A DNA stretch of 64,000 bases, from NCBI GenBank assembly GCA_945952585.1, contig CAMFII010000001.1:310001-374000 (forward strand), given 5' to 3'. This stretch comes from an uncultured Rhodobacter sp. (GTDB lineage Bacteria; Pseudomonadota; Alphaproteobacteria; Rhodobacterales; Rhodobacteraceae). This document shows positions 43,053-52,023 of the stretch, in pieces. The stretch's first letter is position 1. The number at the start of each line of letters is the position of its first letter. The position numbers were made by a program, and so were the translations under genes. Under the pieces are notes generated by a model. That model did no database searches. It was not told where the DNA came from and saw only the letters and a list, made by a program, of their open reading frames with translations.

Positions 43053-45689
43053 TCAGCCCACCTCGACGCCGTTCTGCCGGGCCAGCTCGATCAGTCGATC
43101 GCGCAGGGCATCGGCGATGGCTTCTGCCGGACTGGTCACGTCCCCCTTGTCCGCAAGCAGGTCCTGCGCGCTGCAGGCCGGTCCGAAGGCCACGTGAACC
43201 GGGCGGAACCGCGGCCACTTCAGCGTTCTCGGCCACGCCTCGAAGGTTCCCTTGACGAAGACCGGCAAGGCGGGCGCGTCCGCGCCGAGCATCACATGGC
43301 CAATGCCGGCATGGAACGGCAGGAGGTGCCCGTCACCGGACCGCCAGCCTTCGGGGAACCAGACGACGACATTGCCGGCCGACAGCGCCGACAGGGCCAT
43401 CCCGACCGCCGATGCCGGGGACGCATCATCGACCGGATACAGCCGTAGCGCACGCGCGCCCCTGGGCTTCAACCAGCCCCCCTTCACGCGCGACTGGGCT
43501 GCGGCCCACACCGTCCGCCGCCGGACTGCCGGAGGCAAGGCGGCTGCGACCGACGAGGGGTCCATCAGGCTGACATGGTTCGGGCAAAGCACGAAGGGAC
43601 CGGATTGCGGCAGGTTTTCAAGACCCGAAACCTTCAGCGAGAAACCAAGGCGCAGTGTGGCGCGGTTGAGCGCGAAGACGATCTCTCCGAAGATGCGCTC
43701 GACGACCGAAAGGGGGGCGAACCAATGCGCCTTCTCGGCAGCCGCCCTTGCCTCATCAAGTTCCTGCAGCTTAGGGTTCGCCGCTTTCTCGCTGACTTTC
43801 GCGAGGAGGTCGCGCACCGTGCCGATCGCTGCGATGTCCGTCGCGTCCAGCCGCGCGCCGGTCGCCTCCTCGATTGCAACCGACAGGGTCATCCAGGCAA
43901 AGGAGTCCAGGCCAAGGTCCAGCTGCATATGGCTGTCCAGCGAAAGCCCCTGGCCGTGATCCCGTTTCAGCATCTCCCACACCTTGTCGCGCGGCGGGCC
44001 GGCAAGCCAGGATCGGTCGGCTTCGGAAAGCTCGGCCGTCGGACCATCGCGGCGCCCTGTCAGCGCCCGCTCGTAGAGCGGCGGCAAGGCGAAGCGGCGC
44101 AGCTTGCCAAGGCGGGTGCGGGGCAAGGGGTCGCGGGACAGGGCAAAGCCGGAAAGCCGCCAGGTCGAGGGCAGAGAGGTCGCAACCGAGCCGAGCCCGA
44201 CCCGGACAGCATCATAGGGGTCGATCGTTTCGAACTTGCCGACCTCGGCCATGTTCGGAACCACCAGCGCGACAAGATCGCCGTTCCGCTCCAGAACGGC
44301 GATCTCTCCGATCTGGGGGATGGCAAGGTAGGCGCGTTCGACGTCTTCGGGGAAGACCTTGTCCCCGCCGGCCAGAACGATGCGCTCCTTTATCCGGCCG
44401 GTGACGAACAGGAAGCCGTCCTCGTCGATACGCCCCAGATCACCGGTCCGGAAGAATCCGTCGGGCGTGAATGCGGTCCTGTTCGCCTCGGGGTTGTTGA
44501 GGTACCCCGAAAACAGCGACGGCCCCTTGAGGAGGATTTCGCCAACCCCGTCCGCGGCGGGGGCGTCAATGCGCAATTCGCAGCCGTCGAGCGGTTTTCC
44601 GACCGATCCGGCGCGCTTCGCCGAAATCGGTCCGCAGACCGAGGCCGCCGTTTCCGCCAGACCATAGCCCGAGCGGACATCCCACCCGAAGGCCTCAAGC
44701 GTTTCGGTCGTTTCGGCGGTCAGGTTCGCACCACCCGAAATCAGCATGCGCAAGTCGCGCCCGATCGTGCGACGCAAGGGGGCAAGCAACTGGTGCCCGA
44801 TCCTGCCGCCGGTCAGCCGGCGCAGCCTGATCGACAGAGCAGTGAGCATCCCGACAAGACGGGCCGCCAGTTTTCCTTTGGATGCAGCACGCGACTGGAT
44901 GCCGAGAAGCATCGCGTCGTACAGCCTCGGCACTCCGACAATCAGGGTCGGAGGACAAAGCTTCAGCGCCTCGGCGATGTGCGGCCCCGACGGACTTTCC
45001 GGCAGGATGATCCTTGCGCCCAGCGTGACCGAAGTCAGCACGGCGGTGATCCAGGGGTAGACGTGATGCATCGGCAGGGGCATCAGCACGCGGTCCGAGG
45101 CATCCAGCAATCCGCTCCGGCTGATGGTGCGGGCGTTCCAGCCGAGATTGCCCTGAGTCAGATAGAAGCTCTTGGGCGTTCCCGTGGTCCCAGAGGTGCG
45201 GAAAAGCGCCAGCGGCGCGCTGTCTTCCAGTTCAGGAAGCTCGGGGGCGTCCGCAACCGGAGTGATCCTGTCAATCTCGAGTGTCGGGATCCGCCCTTCG
45301 AACTCCTGGCGCGCCGCGGCGTCGATAAGGACGAGTTTCGCCTTGGACGCGGTGGCCTGCTCAAGCGACTCCTTCGCGGAGATCAGGGAATCGAGCGGGG
45401 CAAGGATGATGCCCTTCAGATGGCAGGCCAGGCCAGCCGCGATCCAGCCTGCCGAATTGGGCGCCCAGATGGCCACCACATCGCCCTTCGAGACACCCCT
45501 CGTCTCCAGCGCCCGACAGGCGCCGTAGATCAACTGGACGAAATCGCTGCCGCTGAACGTGCGCGCCTCACCTTTGGTCACCGTTGTCAGGAAAGGTGCA
45601 CTGCCGAGACGGCTCAAGGTCGTGACAGCATCTGCAGCCTGCCAAACCGAGGCAGAGCCGCTTTCAGGGCCCTTGGACTGATCATCCAT
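43053..45689 (-). CDS. Acyl-CoA/ACP synthetase - acyl carrier - PlsC acyltransferase fusion
   Basis: An 878-residue three-domain protein. Residues 1 to about 555 form an AMP-forming acyl ligase (LFRTSGTTGTPKSF near 162-175, GYGLAETAASVCG, FRTGDLGRIDEDGF). Residues about 565-640 form an acyl carrier domain with the phosphopantetheine serine in LGLDSFAWM (Ser596). Residues about 685-878 form a PlsC-type acyltransferase with NHVSLMD (His705) and FPEGWRS (778-784). This would activate a fatty acid, hold it on the internal carrier and esterify a lysophospholipid. E. coli Aas has the order PlsC-ligase and no carrier domain. ATG at 45689 is seven bases from GGGGAGG; an ATG two codons earlier touches that site. 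Confidence 0.9.
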   Translation of the reverse strand: MDDQSKGPESGSASVWQAADAVTTLSRLGSAPFLTTVTKGEARTFSGSDFVQLIYGACRALETRGVSKGDVVAIWAPNSAGWIAAGLACHLKGIILAPLDSLISAKESLEQATASKAKLVLIDAAARQEFEGRIPTLEIDRITPVADAPELPELEDSAPLALFRTSGTTGTPKSFYLTQGNLGWNARTISRSGLLDASDRVLMPLPMHHVYPWITAVLTSVTLGARIILPESPSGPHIAEALKLCPPTLIVGVPRLYDAMLLGIQSRAASKGKLAARLVGMLTALSIRLRRLTGGRIGHQLLAPLRRTIGRDLRMLISGGANLTAETTETLEAFGWDVRSGYGLAETAASVCGPISAKRAGSVGKPLDGCELRIDAPAADGVGEILLKGPSLFSGYLNNPEANRTAFTPDGFFRTGDLGRIDEDGFLFVTGRIKERIVLAGGDKVFPEDVERAYLAIPQIGEIAVLERNGDLVALVVPNMAEVGKFETIDPYDAVRVGLGSVATSLPSTWRLSGFALSRDPLPRTRLGKLRRFALPPLYERALTGRRDGPTAELSEADRSWLAGPPRDKVWEMLKRDHGQGLSLDSHMQLDLGLDSFAWMTLSVAIEEATGARLDATDIAAIGTVRDLLAKVSEKAANPKLQELDEARAAAEKAHWFAPLSVVERIFGEIVFALNRATLRLGFSLKVSGLENLPQSGPFVLCPNHVSLMDPSSVAAALPPAVRRRTVWAAAQSRVKGGWLKPRGARALRLYPVDDASPASAVGMALSALSAGNVVVWFPEGWRSGDGHLLPFHAGIGHVMLGADAPALPVFVKGTFEAWPRTLKWPRFRPVHVAFGPACSAQDLLADKGDVTSPAEAIADALRDRLIELARQNGVEVG

Positions 45690-45741
45690 CTTCATTCCTC
45701 CCCGACTGTTGCCAGTGTAAGCGTGTTGCGCCTCAGGCCAA

Positions 45742-45755
45742 CTGATCCCGATCAA
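45742..45755. promoter_or_regulatory. FNR/FnrL-type box in the acyltransferase-hupT divergent gap
   Basis: CTGATCCCGATCAA matches the FNR consensus TTGAT-N4-ATCAA at nine of ten defined bases. On the leftward strand TACACT (45719-45714) is a four-of-six -10 that predicts a start near 45707. The box centre (45748.5) is then at about -41.5, the class II FNR activator position. This fits control of the acyl ligase-acyltransferase gene best. A rightward -10 at the equivalent distance toward hupT is poor. Confidence 0.65.
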
Positions 45756-45849
45756 GTCCAGGCCGCCTGACGGATCATGCTTTCCCCGGGGCACACATGC
45801 TGGACGGCGGCTGCGGAAGGGGCGTAGATTTCCGATCGAGGACTTCAAC

Positions 45850-47181
45850 ATGCCAAGACCATCGCCCGATCTCGTCCCAGAGCGGCCCGAACTGTCGGAT
45901 GCCGTCTGGCTGGACGTGCTTTCGGCGGTGGACCGGACCTATGCCGATCTGGTCGATTACCAAGAACGTCTGGAAAGCCAGAACGCCGAGCTTGAGGCGA
46001 TGCGGCGTTTCCTTGGTTCGATCCTGGCATCGACCTCGGACGTGCTGATCGTCACGAACCGCCAGGGATTGGTCGAAGAGATGAGCGCCTCGCTCGCGAC
46101 GCTCACGGGCCGCCCGTTGGCCAGCCTGCAGGGGGGCCCCGTGACCGGCCTGTTCGTCCAGGAGCATGTCCCGGCGCTGGACGCTGCGATCCAGACCGTC
46201 GCCCGAGAGAGACGGCCGGTGATGATCGAAGCGGCACTTGCCACCGGGTCCGGCCCCTCGGAACTCGAACTGTCGCTTGCTCCCCGTTTCGACGAACGGG
46301 GCCGCGTGGCGGGGCTGGTTCTGACTGGGCGGCCGGTCGGCGAATTGCGCCGCACCTATGCCGCGCTTGAACGGAGCCACGCCGAACTCATGGCGGCGCA
46401 GGCCCAGTTGGTACGCAACGAGAAACTCGCCTCGCTTGGCCGTTTGCTGGCCGGCGTCGCGCATGAGCTGAACAACCCGATCAGCTTTGTCTATGCCAAC
46501 GCCCACGCGCTGGAGCGCTATTCGGGCAAGTTCCAGACCTATTTCGACCGCGTGCAGGCCGGGGCGACGCGCGAGGAACTGGTGCGGCTGCGCGAGGAGC
46601 TGAAGCTCGACCGCGAAGTGAAGAACCTCCGCGACGCCGTGCAGGGCGCGCGCGAGGGGGCGGAGCGCGTGCGCGATATCGTCGAGGACCTGCGGCGGCT
46701 GTCGGCCGACGGATCGGGCGAGTCCGCGTCCTTCGACCTGATGGAGACGGCAAAGATCGCTGCAAGCTGGGTTCTGCGGGGCGCGCGCAGCCCGGTGCAG
46801 GTCCGGTTCGAGGGGGCGGACAGCGTCATGGCATTCGGCCGGCGCGGCCATATCCAGCAGGTGATCATGAACCTGGTGCAGAACGCCGTCGATGCGCTCG
46901 ATGGCCGGCCGGACGGTTTGGTGAGAGTAACAGCAAAGGACGAGGGCGAGCGGGTTTCGCTGTCGGTCCATGACAACGGTCCGGGGGTCCCCCAGGATGC
47001 AGAAGGCGCGATCTTCGATCCGTTCTTCACCACCAAGGCCGTCGGCAAGGGCACCGGCCTCGGCCTGTCGATCAGCCACAAGATCGTCGAGGAACATGGC
47101 GGAGAACTGCGGCTTCTTCCTGCCGGCCCCGGTGGCGGCGCCACCTTCCGCTTCGATTTGCCGAAGGGAACTGCATCGTGA
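45850..47181 (+). CDS. hupT: HupT sensor histidine kinase
   Basis: A 443-residue soluble histidine kinase of the hydrogen-sensing system. A PAS-like region occupies about residues 50-165. The H-box is AGVAHELNNPISF with His205, the N-box HIQQVIMNLVQNAVDAL, and the G/F boxes HDNGPGV and FDPFFTTKAVGKGTGLGLS. No membrane segments are seen, as in Rhodobacter capsulatus HupT. There, without H2, HupT phosphorylates HupR and so keeps hydrogenase off, and HupUV modulates it. Its stop overlaps the hupU GTG start. Confidence 0.94.
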   Translation: MPRPSPDLVPERPELSDAVWLDVLSAVDRTYADLVDYQERLESQNAELEAMRRFLGSILASTSDVLIVTNRQGLVEEMSASLATLTGRPLASLQGGPVTGLFVQEHVPALDAAIQTVARERRPVMIEAALATGSGPSELELSLAPRFDERGRVAGLVLTGRPVGELRRTYAALERSHAELMAAQAQLVRNEKLASLGRLLAGVAHELNNPISFVYANAHALERYSGKFQTYFDRVQAGATREELVRLREELKLDREVKNLRDAVQGAREGAERVRDIVEDLRRLSADGSGESASFDLMETAKIAASWVLRGARSPVQVRFEGADSVMAFGRRGHIQQVIMNLVQNAVDALDGRPDGLVRVTAKDEGERVSLSVHDNGPGVPQDAEGAIFDPFFTTKAVGKGTGLGLSISHKIVEEHGGELRLLPAGPGGGATFRFDLPKGTAS

Positions 47182-48170
47182 ACCTTCTCTGGCTGCAATC
47201 GGCCGGCTGCGGCGGCTGCACGATGTCGCTTCTCTGCGCGGAAGACCCGAATGTCTTCGATCTTCTCGACGGGGCGGGCATCTCCGTCCTCTGGCACCCT
47301 GCCCTGTCGGTCGAAAGCGGGCAGGAGGTGCTGCACCTGCTGCAGGCGGTGGAGCGAGGCGAGATCGCGCTCGACATCCTGTGCGTCGAAGGGTCGATCC
47401 TGCGCGGACCGAAGGGCACGGGGAAATTCCAGATGCTGGGCGGGACCGGGCGGTCGATGCTCGACTGGGTGCGCAGCCTTGCCCCGCGCGCGCTCCATGT
47501 CGTGGCAGTGGGAACCTGCGCGACCTATGGCGGCATCACCTCGGCGGGTGGCAACCCGGCTGATGCGGTTGGCCTGCAATACGAAGGGTCGCATCGCGGC
47601 GGGGCGCTTGCCGCGGACTTCGTTTCGAAATCCGGCCTGCCGGTCATCAATGTCGCCGGGTGCCCGACGCATCCCGACTGGGTGACCGAGACCCTCCTGC
47701 TGCTGAAGGATGGCGGGCTGGACGCAGAAGCGCTCGACGGCTTCGGGCGGCCGCGCTTCTATGCCGATCACCTAGTCCACCATGCCTGCCCGAAGAACGA
47801 GTTCTACGAATACAAGGCCAGCGCGCGGCATCTGTCGCAAGCGGGCTGCCTGATGGAGAACCTCGGCTGCGTCGGCACGCAGGCGGTGGGCGACTGCAAC
47901 ATCCGGCCCTGGAACGGCGGCGGCAGCTGCACGCGCGGCGGCTACCCCTGCATTGCCTGCACCGCGCCGGAATTCGAGGAACCGCGGCATCCCTTTACCG
48001 AAACGCCCAAGATCGCCGGCATTCCGGTTGGCCTTCCGTCGGACATGCCGAAGGCGTGGTTCATGGCGCTTGCCTCACTCTCAAAGGCGGCGACGCCCGA
48101 CCGCATCGCCCGTAACGCGCTGTCAGATCGGATTGCCGTGCCGCCGCGGCTGAGGACGCCGCGGCGATGA
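47178..48170 (+). CDS. hupU: Sensor [NiFe]-hydrogenase small subunit HupU
   Basis: A 330-residue small subunit of the regulatory hydrogenase. It lacks the Tat signal seen on HupS and begins directly MNLLWLQSAGCGGCTMSLL, with Cys11 and Cys14 of the proximal Fe-S cluster; further ligands are in GTCATYGG, AGCPTHPDW and HHACPKNEFYE, and the cysteine-rich GSCTRGGYPCIAC. With HupV it detects H2 in the cytoplasm and signals to HupT. Start GTG 47178 overlaps the hupT stop, and its end overlaps hupV. Confidence 0.94.
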   Translation: MNLLWLQSAGCGGCTMSLLCAEDPNVFDLLDGAGISVLWHPALSVESGQEVLHLLQAVERGEIALDILCVEGSILRGPKGTGKFQMLGGTGRSMLDWVRSLAPRALHVVAVGTCATYGGITSAGGNPADAVGLQYEGSHRGGALAADFVSKSGLPVINVAGCPTHPDWVTETLLLLKDGGLDAEALDGFGRPRFYADHLVHHACPKNEFYEYKASARHLSQAGCLMENLGCVGTQAVGDCNIRPWNGGGSCTRGGYPCIACTAPEFEEPRHPFTETPKIAGIPVGLPSDMPKAWFMALASLSKAATPDRIARNALSDRIAVPPRLRTPRR

Positions 48171-49594
48171 GCGGCTCGACCCTGCTTGTCGGCCCCTTCA
48201 ACCGGGTGGAGGGCGACCTCGAGGTCAAGCTGACGCTGGAGGATGGGCGCGTGGCGGCGGCGCATGTGAACGCGCCCCTGTTCCGCGGATTCGAACAGAT
48301 GCTGCTCGGCAAGGATCCGCGCGATGCGCTGACGATCACGCCGCGCATCTGCGGGATCTGCTCGATCAGCCAGTCGGCGGCGGCGGCACGGGCACTGGCG
48401 GCGGCACAGGGCCTGACGCCGACGCCGCAGGGCGACGCGATGGCGGCGCTGATCCATGCGGTCGAGAATGCGGCGGACCACCTGACCCATTTCCACCTGT
48501 TCTTCATGCCCGATTTCACCCGTCCAGCCTATGCCGGGCGCGCGTGGCACGAGCGGGCTGTCGCGCGCTTCACTCCGATGCAGGGATCGGCCCAACGGGC
48601 GGCGGTCGAGGCGCGGGCAGAACTGATGCACATCCTCGGGCTGATGGCCGGCAAGTGGCCTCACACGCTTGCGCTCCAGCCCGGGGGCGTGACGCGCGCG
48701 CCCACCGCCCGCGACCGGGTGCGGATCATGGCGACGCTTTCAGCCTTCCGCCGCTATCTCGAGACGACGGTCTTTGATGGGCCACTGGAGGCTTTCGTCG
48801 CGCTGACCGATGCCGACGCCCTGCTCGGCTGGGAAGCAGGCGATGCCGGGCTGTTCCTCCAGATCGCCCGTGACACGGGTCTGGACGGGCTAGGGGTTGG
48901 GTCAGGCCGCTACCTGAGCTTTGGGGCCTATCCCATGGGCGACGGCCATGCCTTTCGGCAGGGCGTCTGGGACGGTGGGCCATCCCCGCTCGACCTTGCT
49001 GGCATGACCGAGGATCTGAGCCATTCCTGGATGCTCGGCCCCTCGGCGCATCCGTCGCAAGGCGTGACCCGGCCGGACGAGGACATGCGTGCCTCGGCCT
49101 ACAGCTGGTGCAAGGCGCCGCGTCTTGGCGGGCTGACCTTTGAAACCGGGGCGCTGGCCCGACAGGTGGTCGATGGTCATCCGCTCGCGCGGGACCTGGC
49201 CCGGCAAGGCGGGGTGCTGGCGCGCGTCGCGGCACGGCTGCTGGAACTGGCGCGAACGCAGATCCTGATGGAGGATCTGGCGGCGGCCATCGACCCTTCC
49301 GCGACCTTCATGCTGCAGGACGAAACCCCGGACGATGGCATGGGGGTGGGGCTGGTCGAGGCAGCGCGGGGCGCGCTTGGCCACTGGCTGCGGATCGAGC
49401 GGGGACGGATTGCCTCCTACCAGATCGTCGCGCCGACGACATGGAACTTCTCGCCGCGCGACACTTCGGGCCAGCCCGGCCCGCTGGAGGCGGCGCTGGT
49501 CGGGGCCGAGGTGCGCGACGGCGAGGACACGCCAGTCACTGTCCAGCATATCGTGCGCAGCTTCGATCCCTGCATGGTCTGCACGGTTCACTGA
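48167..49594 (+). CDS. hupV: Sensor [NiFe]-hydrogenase large subunit HupV
   Basis: A 475-residue large subunit. The Ni-binding cysteine pairs are RICGICS (Cys62, Cys65) and DPCMVCTVH (Cys469, Cys472). The protein ends exactly at that histidine, with no C-terminal extension. Regulatory hydrogenases of the HupUV/HoxBC type share this trait and so need no maturation peptidase, unlike HupL. It overlaps hupU by four bases and hypF by one (TGATG). Confidence 0.95.
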   Translation: MSGSTLLVGPFNRVEGDLEVKLTLEDGRVAAAHVNAPLFRGFEQMLLGKDPRDALTITPRICGICSISQSAAAARALAAAQGLTPTPQGDAMAALIHAVENAADHLTHFHLFFMPDFTRPAYAGRAWHERAVARFTPMQGSAQRAAVEARAELMHILGLMAGKWPHTLALQPGGVTRAPTARDRVRIMATLSAFRRYLETTVFDGPLEAFVALTDADALLGWEAGDAGLFLQIARDTGLDGLGVGSGRYLSFGAYPMGDGHAFRQGVWDGGPSPLDLAGMTEDLSHSWMLGPSAHPSQGVTRPDEDMRASAYSWCKAPRLGGLTFETGALARQVVDGHPLARDLARQGGVLARVAARLLELARTQILMEDLAAAIDPSATFMLQDETPDDGMGVGLVEAARGALGHWLRIERGRIASYQIVAPTTWNFSPRDTSGQPGPLEAALVGAEVRDGEDTPVTVQHIVRSFDPCMVCTVH

Positions 49595-51822
49595 TGCAGG
49601 ACGTGCGAATCCGTGTGCGGGGCCAGGTGCAGGGCGTCGGTTTCCGCCCCTTCGTCTGGCAGATCGCGCGCGAGGCGGGCGGCAAGGGCGAGGTGCTGAA
49701 CGATCCCGAGGGCGTTCTCATCCACATCCGTCTGGCCGATCCCGCGACCTTCGTCGCGGCCTTGCGGGATCGCGCGCCACCCTTGGCCCGGATCGACGCG
49801 ATCGAGGTCGGGGACCACCTGTTCGCGGTCGCGCCGCAGGATTTCATCATCGCCGCGAGCCGGGGCCGGGGCGCCGAGACCCGGGTGACGCCGGATGCCG
49901 CGACCTGCCCGGCCTGTGCCGCCGAGATCCGCGACCCGGACCAGCGGCGCTTTGGCTACGCCTTCACCAACTGCACCCATTGCGGGCCGCGCTTCACCAT
50001 CCTGACCGGCCTGCCATATGACCGAGCGCAGACGACCATGGCCCGCTTTCCGCTCTGTCCGGACTGCCGCGCCGAATACGAGAACCCTGCCGACCGACGC
50101 TTTCACGCCCAGCCGGTCGCCTGTCCCGCCTGCGGGCCGCGCCTGTGGCTGGAGGAGGCGGGAGCAGAGATACCGGGTGATGCAATCGGCCTTGCGGTCG
50201 AGCGCCTGAAGGCGGGGGCGATCCAGGCCATCAAGGGGCTGGGCGGGTTCCACCTCGCCTGCGACGCGCGGTCGGCGACGGCGATTGCCGAACTGCGCCG
50301 ACGCAAGCGCCGCCCCGCCAAGCCGTTGGCGCTGATGGCAACGCCCCAGATGATCGCGCGACATGCGCGGCTCTCTGCGCCCGAAGGCGAGTTGCTCGCC
50401 GATCCCGCCGCGCCGATCGTGCTTCTGCCCAAGGACGGCGAGCCGCTCCCGGACGATCTCGCGCCGGGGCTCGACGTGATCGGCTGGATGCTGCCCTACA
50501 CCCCTCTTCACCACCTGCTGCTTGATGCGTTCGGCGGACCGCTCGTGATGACGTCGGGCAACCTCTCGGGCGAGCCACAGGCGATCGGCAACGCCGAAGC
50601 GCGGCAGAAGCTGTCGGACTTTGCCGATGCCTTCCTGATGCATGACCGCGACATCGCGCGGCGGCTGGATGACTCGGTCGAACGGATCACGCCAGCCGGC
50701 CCGATGGTTCTCAGGCGCGGGCGCGGGCGCGTTCCGGGCACCCTGCCCCTGCCCCCCGGCTTCGAGGGGGCGAGACAGGTGCTGGCCTTTGGCGGACAGA
50801 TGAAATCGGCGATCTGCCTTATCAAGAACGGGCAGGCGATGCTGTCGCAGCACTTGGGCGATCTCGACGACGCCCTGACGCGGGAGGAATACGGCAAGGC
50901 GCTGGCCGATTGCGCCGCGCTGTTCGATCACCGCGCCGAGTTCGGCGCCTGCGACCTTCATCCGGGCTATGCCTCGACCCGTGTGGCAGAGGGGGCTGGC
51001 CTGCCGCTTGTCCGGGTGCAGCACCATCATGCGCATCTCGCGAGTTGCCTTGGCGATGCGATGTGGCCGCTGGAGGGTGGCCCCATCGCAGGGATCATCC
51101 TCGACGGAACGGGCTACGGCAGCGACGGCACTGTCTGGGGCGGCGAATTGCTGCTAGGCGACTATCGCGGGTTCGAGCGGATCGCGCATTTGCGTCCCGC
51201 TCCCCTGCCGGGGGGCGACGCGGCGAATGTCGAGCCCTGGCGGAATGCGATCATGCGGCTGGATCAGGCGGGATTGGCCGAGGTCGCCAGCGGGCTTTTC
51301 GCGCGCAAGCCGCTGGCGACGATCCGCGCGGCGGCGGCAGCGGGGGTCAACGCGCCGCTGTCCTCCTCCGCCGGGCGGCTGTTCGATGCGGTGGCGGCGC
51401 TGCTCGGGATCTGTCCCGACCGGCAGTCCTACGAGGGCGAAGCGGCCATGCGGCTGGAGGCGTTGGCCGATGTCGCCGCGCCGCCGCTACCCTTTGCGGT
51501 CGGGAGCGGCCTCATCGACCCCTCTCCCATGATCGCGGCGGTTGTCGACGGGCTGCGGGAGGGTGTACGGCCGGGCCTGCTGGCGGGCGGTTTCCAGCGG
51601 GGGCTCGCCCGCGCCTTCGCCCTTCCGGCGCGGGAGGCCGTCCGGTCTGGGCGGGCAAGAGCGGTCGCACTGTCGGGCGGGTGCTTCCAGAACCCGGCGT
51701 TGCTTGAGGCTGTCCTGGCCGAGTTGCAGGGAGTTCCGGTACTGGTCCATGCCCGCGTTCCAGCGAACGATGGCGGCCTCGCCTTGGGGCAGGCCCTTAT
51801 TGCGGCGGCGGAAAGCATCTGA
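49594..51822 (+). CDS. hypF: Carbamoyltransferase HypF
   Basis: A 742-residue enzyme that makes the cyanide ligands of the [NiFe] centre from carbamoyl phosphate. In order: an acylphosphatase domain with GQVQGVGFRPFVWQI (about 9-23); two zinc-finger-like repeats (CPACAAE...CTHCG and CPDCRAE...CPACG, about 100-180); a YrdC-like domain to about 380 (LKAGAIQAIKGLGGFHLACD, TSGNLSGEP); and a Kae1-like C-terminal domain with HHHAHLASCLGD, DGTGYGSDGTVWGGE and LSGGCFQNPAL. ATG at 49594 is preferred over longer readings because it overlaps the hupV stop and gives the family N-terminus. Confidence 0.95.
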   Translation: MQDVRIRVRGQVQGVGFRPFVWQIAREAGGKGEVLNDPEGVLIHIRLADPATFVAALRDRAPPLARIDAIEVGDHLFAVAPQDFIIAASRGRGAETRVTPDAATCPACAAEIRDPDQRRFGYAFTNCTHCGPRFTILTGLPYDRAQTTMARFPLCPDCRAEYENPADRRFHAQPVACPACGPRLWLEEAGAEIPGDAIGLAVERLKAGAIQAIKGLGGFHLACDARSATAIAELRRRKRRPAKPLALMATPQMIARHARLSAPEGELLADPAAPIVLLPKDGEPLPDDLAPGLDVIGWMLPYTPLHHLLLDAFGGPLVMTSGNLSGEPQAIGNAEARQKLSDFADAFLMHDRDIARRLDDSVERITPAGPMVLRRGRGRVPGTLPLPPGFEGARQVLAFGGQMKSAICLIKNGQAMLSQHLGDLDDALTREEYGKALADCAALFDHRAEFGACDLHPGYASTRVAEGAGLPLVRVQHHHAHLASCLGDAMWPLEGGPIAGIILDGTGYGSDGTVWGGELLLGDYRGFERIAHLRPAPLPGGDAANVEPWRNAIMRLDQAGLAEVASGLFARKPLATIRAAAAAGVNAPLSSSAGRLFDAVAALLGICPDRQSYEGEAAMRLEALADVAAPPLPFAVGSGLIDPSPMIAAVVDGLREGVRPGLLAGGFQRGLARAFALPAREAVRSGRARAVALSGGCFQNPALLEAVLAELQGVPVLVHARVPANDGGLALGQALIAAAESI

Positions 51823-51882
51823 CCAGTCCGTGTCGCGCCCTGACAACTCCGCTTTCGCCGAAGACAGTCGAATTGGACGGAA

Positions 51883-51893
51883 TTGCCCTCCAA
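51883..51893. promoter_or_regulatory. HupR-binding site upstream of hupS
   Basis: TTGCCCTCCAA is an exact TTG-N5-CAA palindrome, the element bound by HupR upstream of hupS in Rhodobacter capsulatus. It is 131 bases upstream of the hupS start, in the only sizeable gap (51823-52023) before the structural genes, so it should be the enhancer of the hupSLEC promoter. Confidence 0.75.
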
Positions 51894-52023
51894 CCGTCTG
51901 ACACGAAAATGAAATAAACTCTCCTGGTCTCAGATCAGGTTCCGGTTTGATCGCCATCCCTCCTGTGCATCCTTTTGCATACCGAGGTGCCGGCTTGTCC
52001 GGTGCGACCCAGGGAGGAGAGCC
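51894..52023 (+). promoter_or_regulatory. hupS promoter region
   Basis: This stretch has an AT-rich patch (about 51903-51920) that could bend DNA between the HupR site and the promoter, a role IHF plays in Rhodobacter capsulatus; I found no good IHF consensus. TTGATCGCCATCCC (51947-51960) is a partial FNR-like site. No clear -35/-10 or -24/-12 pair was found. The ribosome binding site GGGAGGAG lies just before the TTG start at 52024. Confidence 0.45.

Noticed and set aside
51947-51960. FNR-like sequence TTGATCGCCATCCC upstream of hupS
   Set aside because: The second half site has only ATC of ATCAA, and no promoter could be aligned with it. It is noted in the promoter entry but not claimed as an FNR site.
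51965-51981. Possible sigma-54 promoter before hupS (TTTTGCAT with an upstream GTGCA)
   Set aside because: The -12 part fits, but the -24 element lacks the GG and most consensus bases. HupR also lacks the sigma-54 contact loop.
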